NCBI RefSeq assembly: GCF_004766045.1
Contig: NZ_SPQQ01000002.1
Coordinates: 558,001-622,000 of the forward strand
Length of the DNA: 64,000 nucleotides
Source of the DNA: Desulfosporosinus fructosivorans
GTDB taxonomy: Bacteria; Bacillota; Desulfitobacteriia; Desulfitobacteriales; Desulfitobacteriaceae
Reading direction: 5' to 3'
Program-made: the position numbers and the translations under genes
The notes under the pieces: generated by a model
Database searches by the model: none
The model's input: the letters and a program-made list of their open reading frames with translations, nothing else
Told to the model about the DNA's origin: nothing
In this document: piece by piece, positions 16,069 through 25,340 of the stretch
How positions within the stretch are numbered: position 1 is the first letter of the stretch
Layout of the letters: each line of letters begins with the position of its first letter

Positions 16069-16121
16069 ATAACGTTGTTATGCTACGCCTAAATTATAAC
16101 AACGTTATACTGGATTGTCAA
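16069..16121 (-). promoter_or_regulatory. Consensus sigma-A promoter with two TetR-type operators
   Basis: On the minus strand TTGACA (16116-16121) and TATAAT (16093-16098) are separated by exactly 17 bases, a perfect consensus promoter. One dyad, ATAACAACGTTAT (16096-16108), covers the spacer and the -10 region. Its inverse, ATAACGTTGTTAT (16069-16081), lies just after the expected start point. Two such sites would let a TetR repressor block this strong promoter. Confidence 0.82.
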
Positions 16122-16319
16122 TCATAATCCACACCCGCGATAGATTATGCGTTTGAAGTTATTGTTTAAAATTTGAACTAAAATTTCTCAATGTAGCGCT
16201 ATATGACGCACTCGGGCGATATTATGCACCATCGGTATTAACATAAAGACCGCATGTAGACTGATGCTTTTGCGTGCCAAATCCCCAACTTGTTTACGGT
16301 TACACTCTCTATGTGCGTT
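16122..16319. other. Upstream half of the intergenic region before the flavoprotein operon
   Basis: Together with the regulatory features at 16021-16121 this fills the gap between the flavoprotein gene and the small membrane protein. I see no gene or clear terminator in it. Confidence 0.4.
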
Positions 16320-16676
16320 CTACGAACCAGCCACAAACACTACACCAACCATAATGAGCAATGTACCGATAGCTCTAAAAACGGATATGCTCTCTTTAAA
16401 GACAAAATAGGAGAAACATAGAATCACGATATACCCAAGACTTATAAACGGATATGCGTAGCTGAGTTCAACTTTGCTTAATACCTTTACCCAAAGAATA
16501 AAGCTCAGGCCGTACAGAGCCATGCCGGACATCACGGGCAGATTTTTCGCAATGGCTAAGAGACTCCGAAGCAAATGAGCACTTGAAAAATCCAACTCTA
16601 AATGCTTGGCCCCGACTTTAACCAATAGTTGGCCCATCGTTCCAAGAAGCACGGATATAATTGTTAAACCTAACAT
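16320..16676 (-). CDS. Small EmrE/ArnE-like four-helix membrane protein
   Basis: A 118-aa protein with four predicted membrane helices and the drug/metabolite-transporter pattern (LGTMGQLLVKVGAKHL, LSYAYPFISLGYIVILCFSYFVFKES in two parts, IGTLLIMVGVV). Its split arrangement next to a membrane glycosyltransferase recalls ArnE/ArnF and related flippase subunits that move polyprenyl-phosphate sugars. The start has GAGGGTG and lies four bases after the stop of the glycosyltransferase gene, so the two are translationally coupled. Homodimerisation would be needed because no partner subunit is adjacent. Confidence 0.72.
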   Translation of the reverse strand: MLGLTIISVLLGTMGQLLVKVGAKHLELDFSSAHLLRSLLAIAKNLPVMSGMALYGLSFILWVKVLSKVELSYAYPFISLGYIVILCFSYFVFKESISVFRAIGTLLIMVGVVFVAGS

Positions 16677-16680
16677 TGTT

Positions 16681-17988
16681 TCACCCTCGCAATTTTTTTA
16701 CTCCCTCAATACCCATTACCGCATAAACGCACAGGCTTAACACGGTTGGAAAGGCATAACGGCTTTGCCCTTCCGTGATAAAATAGACCCCGGCAAACAT
16801 CAAGAAGGTTATAATCAGGAAAAGACGTCCTTTTCCTCCATCAAAGTTTAGAACAAACCGAGCGCTCCTTTTTGTCAGGCGATTTCCCACTGTCAGATAA
16901 CTATAAAGCAAAGTATGAATAACAATGCTAGCGACTCCGCCTAGAAACACAGGCATTCTCACAAATTCTGAAAATCTAAACATAATAACTTGAAGGAATG
17001 GGAGCAGTCCGCTTCCCTGAAACGCGTAATCGATATCTCCAGCTTGTATAAACGTTTTTGAGAGTCGCTTTAAACCTAAGCAGACAAATTCTCTTGGGTG
17101 GCCCATAATCCATTCCCTCGCGTCACGACTCAGCATAATATTTTTTTGAGTAGAGTTTGCCAAATTGTAATCTGGCCTATTAACAACGGAGTTTTCAACA
17201 TCTTCCGCGAGCATCCAACCACTGAGTTTGTTTTGCGTGTTATTGTTAATATAAAGGACAATCCCAGCATTATTAGAGACATAGGTAAACTCGCCAATAA
17301 GCTTGTAGTTACGATATAACCAAGGGGCAATGATCACCCCAGTCACGAGAAGAACAACCACACCGTTTTTCATGCTTTTCCATAATTTTTCATGGCCCAA
17401 GAAGTCAGTTAGAATTATAGCTAGGGCAAAGAGCGGGAAATAGGGTTTTACCATGGTATTCAACCCCGTTATGAGCCCAATGTATACGTACTTATAGTTT
17501 ATATCAGTTAAATAAAGATAAGTGCCTAGTAAAAAGAGTGTTGTAAACAGAATCTCGGATGCGAGCATGCTATTATAATAGATATTCATTGGGAATAAGA
17601 CATAAAGCACAAAGGTTCGTTGGCGGAGTGTCTCACGTATTCCTGTTTTTTCGAGGATATGCAGAACCAGCAGGTTGTTTATAGTGCTTAGAACCAGATT
17701 AAGCGCCTTCGCTACCCAAATTGAAGCCCCAAAACACCAATAAAAAGGAGCTAGAAAGATAGGGTAGCCGACTGTGGTGTAGGTATCTCCCCATTGTCCC
17801 CCATTCGCTATTTGAGTTGCTATCCTGTGATAATACTTAAAATCGGAAACAGGCTCTGTTCGCACCAAAAGAATCCATAGTACGCCTGCAGCAAATCCTA
17901 GGGCTAAAACCCAATAATAAAAACATCTTTCTTGTTTTAGTCCTAAACTCATTAATATTTTCTCGTCCTTATCCTCACCTGAAAACAA
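16681..17988 (-). CDS. Membrane glycosyltransferase of the GT39/ArnT-like type
   Basis: A 435-aa protein with about ten hydrophobic segments. The first extracellular loop contains the acidic motif SDFKYYH, in the position of the catalytic Asp of GT-C enzymes, followed by TTVGYPIFLAPFYW. These enzymes use polyprenyl-phosphate sugars as donors on the outer face of the membrane. The frame starts with TTG at 17988 after GAGG; an ATG at 17952 is the alternative. Downstream is a flippase-like protein; upstream are a two-component system and a UbiA-type prenyltransferase, which together imply a surface sugar modification. Acceptor unknown. Confidence 0.75.
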   Translation of the reverse strand: MFSGEDKDEKILMSLGLKQERCFYYWVLALGFAAGVLWILLVRTEPVSDFKYYHRIATQIANGGQWGDTYTTVGYPIFLAPFYWCFGASIWVAKALNLVLSTINNLLVLHILEKTGIRETLRQRTFVLYVLFPMNIYYNSMLASEILFTTLFLLGTYLYLTDINYKYVYIGLITGLNTMVKPYFPLFALAIILTDFLGHEKLWKSMKNGVVVLLVTGVIIAPWLYRNYKLIGEFTYVSNNAGIVLYINNNTQNKLSGWMLAEDVENSVVNRPDYNLANSTQKNIMLSRDAREWIMGHPREFVCLGLKRLSKTFIQAGDIDYAFQGSGLLPFLQVIMFRFSEFVRMPVFLGGVASIVIHTLLYSYLTVGNRLTKRSARFVLNFDGGKGRLFLIITFLMFAGVYFITEGQSRYAFPTVLSLCVYAVMGIEGVKKLRG

Positions 17989-18065
17989 AGCACAACCTCA
18001 TTCACTTATTTATCTCCCCATTAAATCCGGCGTAGATGTAGTATTTTAAGCTCAGAAGAAGAGCG

Positions 18066-19442
18066 TTACAATCTAACAAAAATTCGTATTTTATTATTTT
18101 CCGATTCCGCCCATATTTCACCATCATGGAGCTTCACAATACTTTTGGCTATGGACAGCCCTAGTCCTGAACCTCCGATATCTGACGTCCTGGATTTCTC
18201 CACTCTAAAGAATCGATCAAATAGATGTGACAGATCTTCTTTCTGAATCGTATCGCCACTATTTTCTACTATTACTAACGTTGTCTTATCTTCTTGAGCG
18301 ATTTGTACTTTTATTTCTCCAGGCCTATAACTGTATTTAATGGCATTTACTAAAATGTTTTCAATCGCTCGAACGATTTTATCAGAATCGACTTCAACAC
18401 TAACTTCATTTTTGAGATAAACCTTTAAAAACGTTGCATGATTTTCTCTAGCCATTAAGGATAATTCACCCATAACCTGTTCGATAAGTTCAACCAGATT
18501 AATTTTACTTTTCTTTATCTGCACATCACCATTTGCAAGCTTGGTATATTCAAACAAGTCTTGAATTAACATTCTAAGTTTTTCGGATTTTTCGTAAGCA
18601 GTATCTAAATACTCTTTCATTTGCTCATAAGTTTCATATTTTTTATCTTTTACTAACCTTAAATAGCCAATAATTGAGGTCAAGGGTGTTTTTAGATCAT
18701 GGGAGACATTCGTTATTAGTTCATTCTTGCTTCTTTCTGCTTTTCTTTCTTCTTCAATCTGAGTTTTTAGTTGCTCAGACATACTATTTATGTTTTCCGC
18801 AAGTAAGCCCAATTCATCGTGGCCTTTTTTGGTTATCCGGAAGTCCAAACTTCCTTTAGAAATTTCCAGAATGCCATCGCTGATTTCCTTAATATACTTG
18901 ACCTTCGTTCTTAAGAGAAGTACTAATAAACTAATGAATACAGTGATAGCGACACTTATAGCAAACAAAGGATCTCTCCCGTAAGTCACTACTGTTCTCA
19001 TCTGAGGAATACCCATTATGATAACCTGAGAGTCTAGCGAATTGAATTTTATAGGGTATACACCATAAAAGTCGATCGGCTTCCCAGTATAACTACCCGC
19101 CCGTATTTTCTTTATTTGTTCCAAATCTAACTTGTTTTCGTCAATATTGTCTGATTTGAGAGTGATATTCCCTTGCCCTTCAACGATGGCTATCTTTAAT
19201 TGGTAATAGTTCGCCAGTCTACTAAGATAATCAGCGCCGGCCTCTTGATCACTGCGGCCAGCATAAAGTTGGTTAATTTCTACAAAGGCGCTATTTGCCT
19301 TGTTCACAACGCCCACAACCCCGCCGCTGTCATCAAAGCTAACTTCTTGCACCTGCCAATAAACAGTTCCCGAGACAATTAGACAGAAAATTATTGCTAG
19401 GATAAGTTCTCGATTTAGGCTTCTCTGTAAGCAATTAATCAT
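18066..19442 (-). CDS. Membrane sensor histidine kinase
   Basis: About 458 aa. Domains in order: a transmembrane helix (about 13-31), an extracellular sensor of about 130 residues, a second helix, HAMP, HisKA with NVSHDLKTPLTSIIGY (His is the phosphorylation site), and HATPase_c with NILVNAIKYS and GGSGLGLSIAKSIV. The layout resembles VanS/PhoR-type kinases. I choose the ATG at 19442; the frame is open upstream into the regulator gene, so a start inside that overlap is possible. It pairs with the adjacent response regulator. Confidence 0.92.
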   Translation of the reverse strand: MINCLQRSLNRELILAIIFCLIVSGTVYWQVQEVSFDDSGGVVGVVNKANSAFVEINQLYAGRSDQEAGADYLSRLANYYQLKIAIVEGQGNITLKSDNIDENKLDLEQIKKIRAGSYTGKPIDFYGVYPIKFNSLDSQVIIMGIPQMRTVVTYGRDPLFAISVAITVFISLLVLLLRTKVKYIKEISDGILEISKGSLDFRITKKGHDELGLLAENINSMSEQLKTQIEEERKAERSKNELITNVSHDLKTPLTSIIGYLRLVKDKKYETYEQMKEYLDTAYEKSEKLRMLIQDLFEYTKLANGDVQIKKSKINLVELIEQVMGELSLMARENHATFLKVYLKNEVSVEVDSDKIVRAIENILVNAIKYSYRPGEIKVQIAQEDKTTLVIVENSGDTIQKEDLSHLFDRFFRVEKSRTSDIGGSGLGLSIAKSIVKLHDGEIWAESENNKIRIFVRL

Positions 19443-19464
19443 AAATGAAACCCGCTTTACTCTT

Positions 19465-20181
19465 TTAAGTATTGACACTATTATTATATTTTTCAACTTT
19501 ATAACCCACCCCCCAAATAACCTTTATGTATTTTGGTTCTTTGGGATTTACTTCAATTTTTTCTCTAATATTTCTAATGTGAACAGCCACCGTATTATCC
19601 GAATTGCGAAAAGGTTCATTCCAGGCCTCTGTGTAAATCTTTTCTGAGCTTAATACTATTCCTCTATTCCTTGTGAGAATTTCAAGTATAGAAAATTCCA
19701 AGGGGGTAAGTTTTACTTCCATACCATCGACCTTAACTTCATGAGTAGCGGTGTTTATAGTAAGCCCGTTGATCTTTATTTCGTTTTCAGATGTAGGTCG
19801 AAAATCATTTAAGTCTTTAAACCGTCTAAGTTGTGACTTAACCCGTGCAACGACTTCAAGGGGATTAAAAGGCTTGGCGATGTAATCATCTGCTCCAACG
19901 TTTAAACCTAAGATCTTATCTATGTCCTCGTTTTTTGCCGAAAGCATGATGATGGGCATGTTGTTTTCCTGCCTGATTTTCATACAAGCTTGGATACCAT
20001 CCATTCGCGGCATCATAATATCCAAAATGATTAGATCAACTTTGCTCCTTTCTAAGACTGCCAAAGCTTCTAGTCCGTTCGCCGCTGTTAATACGTGAAC
20101 CCCCTCACTTTTTAAATAGATTGCCAGCAACTTCCGTATATCCTCTTCGTCATCCACTATGAGTATGCTACTATTATTCAT
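19465..20181 (-). CDS. OmpR/PhoB-family response regulator
   Basis: About 238 aa: a receiver domain with the acidic pair in VDDEEDI, the phospho-acceptor Asp in LIILDIMMPRMDG and Lys in DDYIAKPFNP, then a winged-helix DNA-binding domain (SSEKIYTEAW, TVAVHIRNIREKIE, YIKVIWGVGYK). The start may be the ATG at 20193 or, with better spacing from GAGAGG, at 20181. It lies between ubiA and the kinase on the same strand. Eleven-base direct repeats upstream of ubiA are plausible targets. Confidence 0.93.
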   Translation of the reverse strand: MNNSSILIVDDEEDIRKLLAIYLKSEGVHVLTAANGLEALAVLERSKVDLIILDIMMPRMDGIQACMKIRQENNMPIIMLSAKNEDIDKILGLNVGADDYIAKPFNPLEVVARVKSQLRRFKDLNDFRPTSENEIKINGLTINTATHEVKVDGMEVKLTPLEFSILEILTRNRGIVLSSEKIYTEAWNEPFRNSDNTVAVHIRNIREKIEVNPKEPKYIKVIWGVGYKVEKYNNSVNT

Positions 20182-20421
20182 ACATAAATTCATCCTCTCA
20201 AAACTCTAAAGGCCAACATAGAACAAGTGCTTATTCTATCTTCTCTAATGATTCTAACCCGCTCTGCGCGGCACTTCAATACAAGCCAGTTGCACTAGGA
20301 GCTCTTGGCAACAACATAATTACTCCAAGCAGAATAAAAAATACGCCAATGCCTCGAAAGAACTCCAAAAAGAAACGCCAAAGTATTGAATATAGTAAAA
20401 AGGTATGCTTATCCTAATTGC

Positions 20422-21342
20422 TCAATTTAAAATCCAGATAACACTTAATAACCATAAACAGACCGTAATGATAATGTGAGGATCACTTACAAGCACCCTC
20501 GAGGGGTCTGCACTTTCACCTTTGTGAATCAAAAACAGATAACGAAAAATACCATAAATGACTAAAGGTACGGTATAAATTAAAGCTGTAGTTTGATGAA
20601 GGGCATCAGTGCTAGCATCTAAAGTATATAAACTGTAGGAAATAATAACACCACCTGCTGTGATATCAATCAACTGAGTTAATAACCCTAAACTATAATT
20701 CCCTAAAACGGGTCGATGAGCAAATGATTGTGCCGATAACTTGTTTGATTCAGCGAGTCGTTTCCCAAACCCCAAAAAGAGTGTGACCATTAAACCTGAG
20801 AGTAATAACCAGCGTGAAGGCTCTATCCCTAAACCCCATGTTCCCACGAAAATACGCAGCATAAAGCCAAACGAAATTGAGAAAGCGTCTAAGATAACTA
20901 CGTGTTTCAGAACTTTTGAATAAACAATATTTTGAATGAAATAAACAGCAAGCAATCCTACCGTTATGGGGGATACTATGGAGCCGAGTAACAAACCCAA
21001 AGTTAAGCATGTGAAAAGAAGTAATCTCGCACTATAAAGAGAGATTAGCCCTGCTGCAAGGGGACGGTAGCGTTTAATCGGATGTAACCGATCTCTTACT
21101 AGATCAATTAAATCATTCATGATATAAACTGAGCTAGAAACAAGTGAGAAGGCCATTACCGCTACAATAGTTCGTAGAATTAATCCTGAATCGTTCCATT
21201 GGTTTGAAAAGATAATACCCACAAAAACAAATAAGTTCTTTGTCCACTGTGCAGGACGTGCTAAATGCCATAGCGCTCGAAGACTTCTTTTGGAGACTAA
21301 AGAATCCTCACCATATTCTACGGCCTGTACTGTACTTTTCAA
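20422..21342 (-). CDS. UbiA-family prenyltransferase (decaprenyl-phosphate phosphoribosyltransferase-like)
   Basis: A 306-aa integral membrane protein with about eight helices. The metal/diphosphate motif is NDLIDLVRDRLHP, and a second Asp-containing segment is in LKHVVILDAFSISFGFMLR. The opening RPAQWTKNLFVF and the KRYRPLAAG region are typical of enzymes that transfer phosphoribose to polyprenyl phosphate, the first step toward lipid-linked pentoses. The start is TTG at 21342, eight bases after AGGGGAG. It heads a five-gene run with a two-component system, a GT39-like transferase and a small flippase-like protein. Polyprenyl quinone-type substrates are less likely. Confidence 0.8.
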   Translation of the reverse strand: MKSTVQAVEYGEDSLVSKRSLRALWHLARPAQWTKNLFVFVGIIFSNQWNDSGLILRTIVAVMAFSLVSSSVYIMNDLIDLVRDRLHPIKRYRPLAAGLISLYSARLLLFTCLTLGLLLGSIVSPITVGLLAVYFIQNIVYSKVLKHVVILDAFSISFGFMLRIFVGTWGLGIEPSRWLLLSGLMVTLFLGFGKRLAESNKLSAQSFAHRPVLGNYSLGLLTQLIDITAGGVIISYSLYTLDASTDALHQTTALIYTVPLVIYGIFRYLFLIHKGESADPSRVLVSDPHIIITVCLWLLSVIWILN

Positions 21343-21378
21343 TGTTTTCTCCCCTTATCGGCCAGATTTACTTGTCTT

Positions 21379-21434
21379 ATTTTATATAAGGTTAATGAAG
21401 AATGACTAAGGAAGTTTCTGAAGAATTTATGAAG
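21379..21434 (-). promoter_or_regulatory. Direct repeats and -10-like element upstream of ubiA
   Basis: On the minus strand CTTCATAAATT is followed directly by CTTCAGAAACT (21412-21434), then further along TTCATTAACC and the AT-rich TATATAAAAT (about 21379-21388). Eleven-base spacing of direct repeats is typical for OmpR-family regulators, and one is encoded by the next gene. Confidence 0.5.
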
Positions 21435-21815
21435 GTTTTATTAATTCAAGCAAAGGTAAGGTATAGTACACACTATAATCCTCCATACCATCAAAATTGC
21501 ACATTGAAATATTGAATGGGAATAAAAAAAACGCCCAAAAGGGTCATTAAAAACAGCCGTTTCATATCAGCGGAAACGACTTCAAGTCAAAATTTTTTCT
21601 TCTAAGATATAACCTATCAGCGTACTGCTTTTTCCTAGATCCCATGCACTCATCATGATGCGCTTTGCCTAATCACTTAATCTTCATGAATGCTCTATTC
21701 ACCGCATTAATATAAAAATACTCAGGATCAAACTTTCGGCCACCTGTGTCCTTGAATTAATAATGTGTATCGTCAATAATACAGGTATAACAGAAGATCG
21801 GCTAGGTGAATAGTC
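21435..21815. other. Gene-free region between ubiA and the alkyltransferase-like gene
   Basis: The divergent upstream region of two genes. No frame with a ribosome site and no clear hairpin terminator were seen. It contains an A-rich stretch near 21520-21540 and otherwise looks featureless. Confidence 0.4.
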
Positions 21816-22133
21816 TTGAACAGAAAAGAATTCTCGGATAAAGTTTATGCGATCGTCTTGGATATTCCCCTCGGTAGTGTCGCCACATACGGAATGATTG
21901 CCTTTTTATCAGGTTACCCACGACGTTCAAGAATGGTTGGACAAGCACTGCATCATGCCCCCGATTTCCTTTGCATCCCCTGTCATCGAGTTGTAAACTG
22001 CCACGGTCGTTTAACTCCCGGATGGGCAGATCAAAAACAACTCCTCTCCAACGAAGGTATCCATTTAAAGGAAAACGGGTGCGTGGATTTGAAGAAGTAT
22101 CTGTGGAACTTTGCATTTAGAGGAGAACTCTAA
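21816..22133 (+). CDS. MGMT-fold alkyltransferase-like protein (single domain)
   Basis: A 105-aa protein equal to the C-terminal DNA-binding domain of O6-alkylguanine-DNA alkyltransferases. It has the helix-turn-helix with the Arg finger region (GYPRRSRMVGQAL) and the active-site motif PCHRVV with the acceptor Cys present. Alkyltransferase-like proteins without activity have Trp there, so this one could be catalytically competent even though the N-terminal domain of classical Ogt is absent. The start is TTG at 21816 after AGGTGA. It stands alone, facing the exonuclease gene. Confidence 0.85.
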   Translation: MNRKEFSDKVYAIVLDIPLGSVATYGMIAFLSGYPRRSRMVGQALHHAPDFLCIPCHRVVNCHGRLTPGWADQKQLLSNEGIHLKENGCVDLKKYLWNFAFRGEL

Positions 22134-22189
22134 TTATGTTGTTCAAAGGTTTGGACTAAGTACTTCTCATTTTTTCGGGCGCATTTCCT

Positions 22190-22798
22190 TTAGGCCCTTT
22201 TACGTTGCTTCGAAATGCTACAGGGTTTATATCCCCCAGCGTATAATCTTCCAAGCCGCATCCCCACAAGAGAAGCGAGTTCGCTGATTGATGACACTCC
22301 ATTTACGGATAGAGCTGACATTAAAACATTGCCACAAGCAGTAGCATCTGCTAATGCGTTATGATGCTCAAAATCATGCTTTATATATTTACAAACAGTA
22401 TCAAGTTTATAGTTATCTAAACCACTCCACGTCTTTAGGGCCGTTTTATATGTACATAAATATTCTACCTCAGGATATGGGATATCGTATAAATCCAAAA
22501 CATGGCGCAATACGGACATGTCGAAAGAGGCGTTGTGAGCAATAATATAGGCATTTTCAAAGAGCGGTGCAATTTGCGCATAAATTAGATCAAATTCTGG
22601 GGCGTCCTTGACATCTTTTTCTTTAATTCCATGGATCATGACATTGAAAGGATCAAAATGAGCATACTCGGAATGTGGTTTTATAAGCCAATACTTGGTG
22701 TCGATTATTTGCCCCTCTTCAATGACTGCAATTCCCACTGAACATGCACTTCCGATAAATCCGTTCGCTGTTTCGAAATCGATACATACGGCTCTCAT
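22190..22798 (-). CDS. DnaQ-type 3'-5' exonuclease
   Basis: A 202-aa DEDDh exonuclease: motif I VCIDFETAN, motif II NASFDMSVLR, motif III HNALADATACG. The family includes the PolIII epsilon subunit and stand-alone exonucleases; without a polymerase-binding tail this one is likely a free nuclease or linked to repair. The ATG at 22798 has GGGGGAG; a longer frame from 22855 lacks such a site. Confidence 0.88.
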   Translation of the reverse strand: MRAVCIDFETANGFIGSACSVGIAVIEEGQIIDTKYWLIKPHSEYAHFDPFNVMIHGIKEKDVKDAPEFDLIYAQIAPLFENAYIIAHNASFDMSVLRHVLDLYDIPYPEVEYLCTYKTALKTWSGLDNYKLDTVCKYIKHDFEHHNALADATACGNVLMSALSVNGVSSISELASLVGMRLGRLYAGGYKPCSISKQRKRA

Positions 22799-23108
22799 TG
22801 AACTCCCCCTATTTTTCTCCATTCTTTGAGTAAGCCAATCAAATCTATGTAGCATAGTCTTACCAATGATTTAATTCTGCATTATTCTGCTAAACCCTTC
22901 TACAAACTCCTTCAATTTCGTTATACCGCTTTAAAAGCAGGCACATTTTCGAGCACATTAATAATAGCCCGATGTCCTGAAACATCGAGCTTCGCCTTAA
23001 AGCCTGTTGGTTTTTGATTCTGACTGTAAGGTTATTGATAGCTAAGTCAAAATTTGAATACTAGTAACAATAAGGAAACTGTCCCCTGTAAAAAGGACGG
23101 TCTAATTA
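22799..23108. other. Gene-free region downstream of tctA
   Basis: Contains a small hairpin CGATGTCCTGAAACATCG near 22968-22988 and an AT-rich tract. No frame with a ribosome site was found. It probably contains the 3' end of the sulfonate operon transcript and the promoter of the exonuclease gene. Confidence 0.4.
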
Positions 23109-24746
23109 TTATGGAAGCTGATCAGAATGTGCTTTATTTAATTTTCTCTCCTTGTATTTATTCCACATAGGCAATAGAATCGCCACTACTAGACTGAGGA
23201 TAGATACTGTCATAAATACTGCACTGACTGGACGCGTAAACAAGACGGTCCAATCATTCTTAAAGCTGATCATCGTCGTCAAAAAGGAACTCTCCGCTAA
23301 CGGGCCCAGAATTACGCCTAATACTAAGGGGGTGGTCGGGTAATCAAACCGGTTTAAGAAATAACCCACGACTCCGAAAATTAATAACATCCATACGTCC
23401 TGTAAATTCGACCGGAGTGCATAGGCTCCTAACATACAGAGTACTAGAATAAATGAAGATGTTACTGCTTCCGGCGCCTGTAAGATTTTCATAAGAGGTC
23501 TTACTGACAAGAATCCTAGAAAAATCATCATGATTACACAAATAAATAATGATCCATAAATTGCATAGATAAGGGGTCCATTATTTAGGAAGATTGCCGG
23601 CCCAGGTTGAATGCCGTGCAATAAAAATGCTCCCAGAATAATAGCCGTTGCCCCGCTTCCTGGTATTCCCATGGTAAGTAAAGGAATCAAAGCTCCTCCG
23701 ACAGACGCTGTAGCTGCCGTTTGACTCGCCAATATCCCTTCAGGTGCTCCTTTACCCATTTCTTTCTTGTTCGGACCAACCTGTTGTTCTATACCATACC
23801 CGATAAAGGAAGCGATAGTCGCTCCAGCTCCGGGCACAAAACCAATAAAGGTCCCTATAATGCCGCTCCTTAAATAAGTACCTAATCTCGGTCTGAGCTC
23901 CTTGAACGACGGCAGAGTTGTAGTGGCTGTACTTGCTGTATCTAAACTTGGGGCCGAAAAGCCAAATTCCAGCCTGGCAAATATTTCCGCAACGGCATAA
24001 ACCCCTATTAGAACATTCAGATAATCGATACCTCCACGGAGCAAAGGAGTACCAAATGTAAATCTATCCACCCCAAACATTCCCTCGACTCCTACGGTAG
24101 CTATCAAAAGTCCTAAGGCCAAGGATACAATGCTATGACGTAATGAAACATTACCTAAAAACAGGACACTTGTTAACCCTAAAAAAACTATAGCAAAATA
24201 CTCGGGACTAGAAAACTTGAGAGCGACCTGAGCCAGCGGCGCTGAAACTAAAACCAAAAGGATTATGGAAAATAATCCACCCGCAACGGTAGCCACTAGA
24301 GTCCAACCCAAAGCTTTTGCTGCCAATCCCTGGCGAGCCATCGGATAACCATCCCAGAGCAATGGTACATGAATCGGATCACCAGGAATCTTAAATAATA
24401 TTGCCGGAAATGCGCCTCCATACGTACCTGCTAGATATATACTGGTTAACAAAATAATCGCATTGGTACTATCCATGGCATAGGTAAACGGCAAAGCTAA
24501 TATAACACCCGTAATAAGTGTCAAGCCAGGAACTGCCGCGCATACCATACCAACAATCGACCCAACCAGAATCATCAGTAAAGTGAACAGATTCAAATCA
24601 GCAATTATTCCCTGACCCATGTTGGATATAATTTGAATAATGGTGTTCACGCCCCTTTCTAATGGTAAGTACACATTTAGATTAAAGGTATTGGAAGGTC
24701 CGTTTGTCTGGTGGAAATTAATATTGTTAAAACTAACTAACCCCAA
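23109..24746 (-). CDS. tctA: Tripartite tricarboxylate-type transporter, large permease (TctA)
   Basis: A large permease of up to 545 aa with about twelve membrane helices. Family marks are GMVCAAVPGLTLITGVI near the N-terminus, GTYGGAFPAILFKIPGD and GFVPGAGATIASFIGYG. TctA works with TctB and the binding protein TctC as a secondary importer of carboxylates or sulfonates. The start is unclear: the frame overlaps tctB by 14 bp from a TTG at 24746, but homologues begin near the ATG at 24620. Last gene of the putative sulfoacetate operon. Confidence 0.9.
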   Translation of the reverse strand: MGLVSFNNINFHQTNGPSNTFNLNVYLPLERGVNTIIQIISNMGQGIIADLNLFTLLMILVGSIVGMVCAAVPGLTLITGVILALPFTYAMDSTNAIILLTSIYLAGTYGGAFPAILFKIPGDPIHVPLLWDGYPMARQGLAAKALGWTLVATVAGGLFSIILLVLVSAPLAQVALKFSSPEYFAIVFLGLTSVLFLGNVSLRHSIVSLALGLLIATVGVEGMFGVDRFTFGTPLLRGGIDYLNVLIGVYAVAEIFARLEFGFSAPSLDTASTATTTLPSFKELRPRLGTYLRSGIIGTFIGFVPGAGATIASFIGYGIEQQVGPNKKEMGKGAPEGILASQTAATASVGGALIPLLTMGIPGSGATAIILGAFLLHGIQPGPAIFLNNGPLIYAIYGSLFICVIMMIFLGFLSVRPLMKILQAPEAVTSSFILVLCMLGAYALRSNLQDVWMLLIFGVVGYFLNRFDYPTTPLVLGVILGPLAESSFLTTMISFKNDWTVLFTRPVSAVFMTVSILSLVVAILLPMWNKYKERKLNKAHSDQLP

Positions 24747-25281
24747 GTACTCTATACATTAGAAAAGTAAAATCACCAAGAATCCCAATTCCTGTGGGTA
24801 AGGAAATATAAACAATCTTGCTAAAGACGACAAAGATAGTAAAGGCGCCAACAAAACTGCTGATTATTATCACCTTGATATTACGATAGCGACCTAAATA
24901 CATTATTCCGGCAAGATATAGAACAGTACAAAGGCTAAACCCTAAAATAGGGAGTAAGTAGATGTAAACAACAGTACTTACAAAACCTCCCAATAAGAGA
25001 AGCGGATACTTTTGGCTATAAATATCAAACTCTACAGCAGTATCTTCAGGTGAATTAATTTGATCTTCTAAAGCCTGTTTTTTCTTAGTCAAAAGTAGGA
25101 TTACTACATCACCAACTGAAAAGATAATGATTAATAGAGATAACATCTTGGGCCAGAAATCTGGTCCAAGCCGCCCTGGTGCCTTGGTAACAAGAAATCG
25201 ACTTGCTAGATAGTAGCAAATACAGCCAAACAGTATAAGGAAAACACTGATTATTAGCTGCTGAAATTTTTCTTTCTTCAC
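24733..25281 (-). CDS. tctB: Tripartite tricarboxylate-type transporter, small permease (TctB)
   Basis: About 182 aa with four membrane helices and the TctB-like entry GRLGPDFWPKMLSLL after the first helix. I prefer the GTG at 25281, which follows a run of six G with good spacing, over the ATG at 25296. It lies between tctC and tctA. A hydrophilic loop rich in Lys and Glu (KKKQALEDQINSPED) separates the second and third helices, as usual. Confidence 0.87.
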   Translation of the reverse strand: MKKEKFQQLIISVFLILFGCICYYLASRFLVTKAPGRLGPDFWPKMLSLLIIIFSVGDVVILLLTKKKQALEDQINSPEDTAVEFDIYSQKYPLLLLGGFVSTVVYIYLLPILGFSLCTVLYLAGIMYLGRYRNIKVIIISSFVGAFTIFVVFSKIVYISLPTGIGILGDFTFLMYRVLGVS

Positions 25282-25340
25282 TGTTACGCCCCCCATCCCG
25301 TCAGTAATGTAGACTAGTCAATGTCTTTAATCCTAGGGCA

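Noticed and set aside
20277..20415. About 45-codon minus-strand hydrophobic frame after ubiA (FFRGIGVFFILLGVIMLLP)
   Set aside because: It has no ATG, GTG or TTG start with a ribosome site; it may be the end of a lost membrane gene but cannot be supported as a gene.
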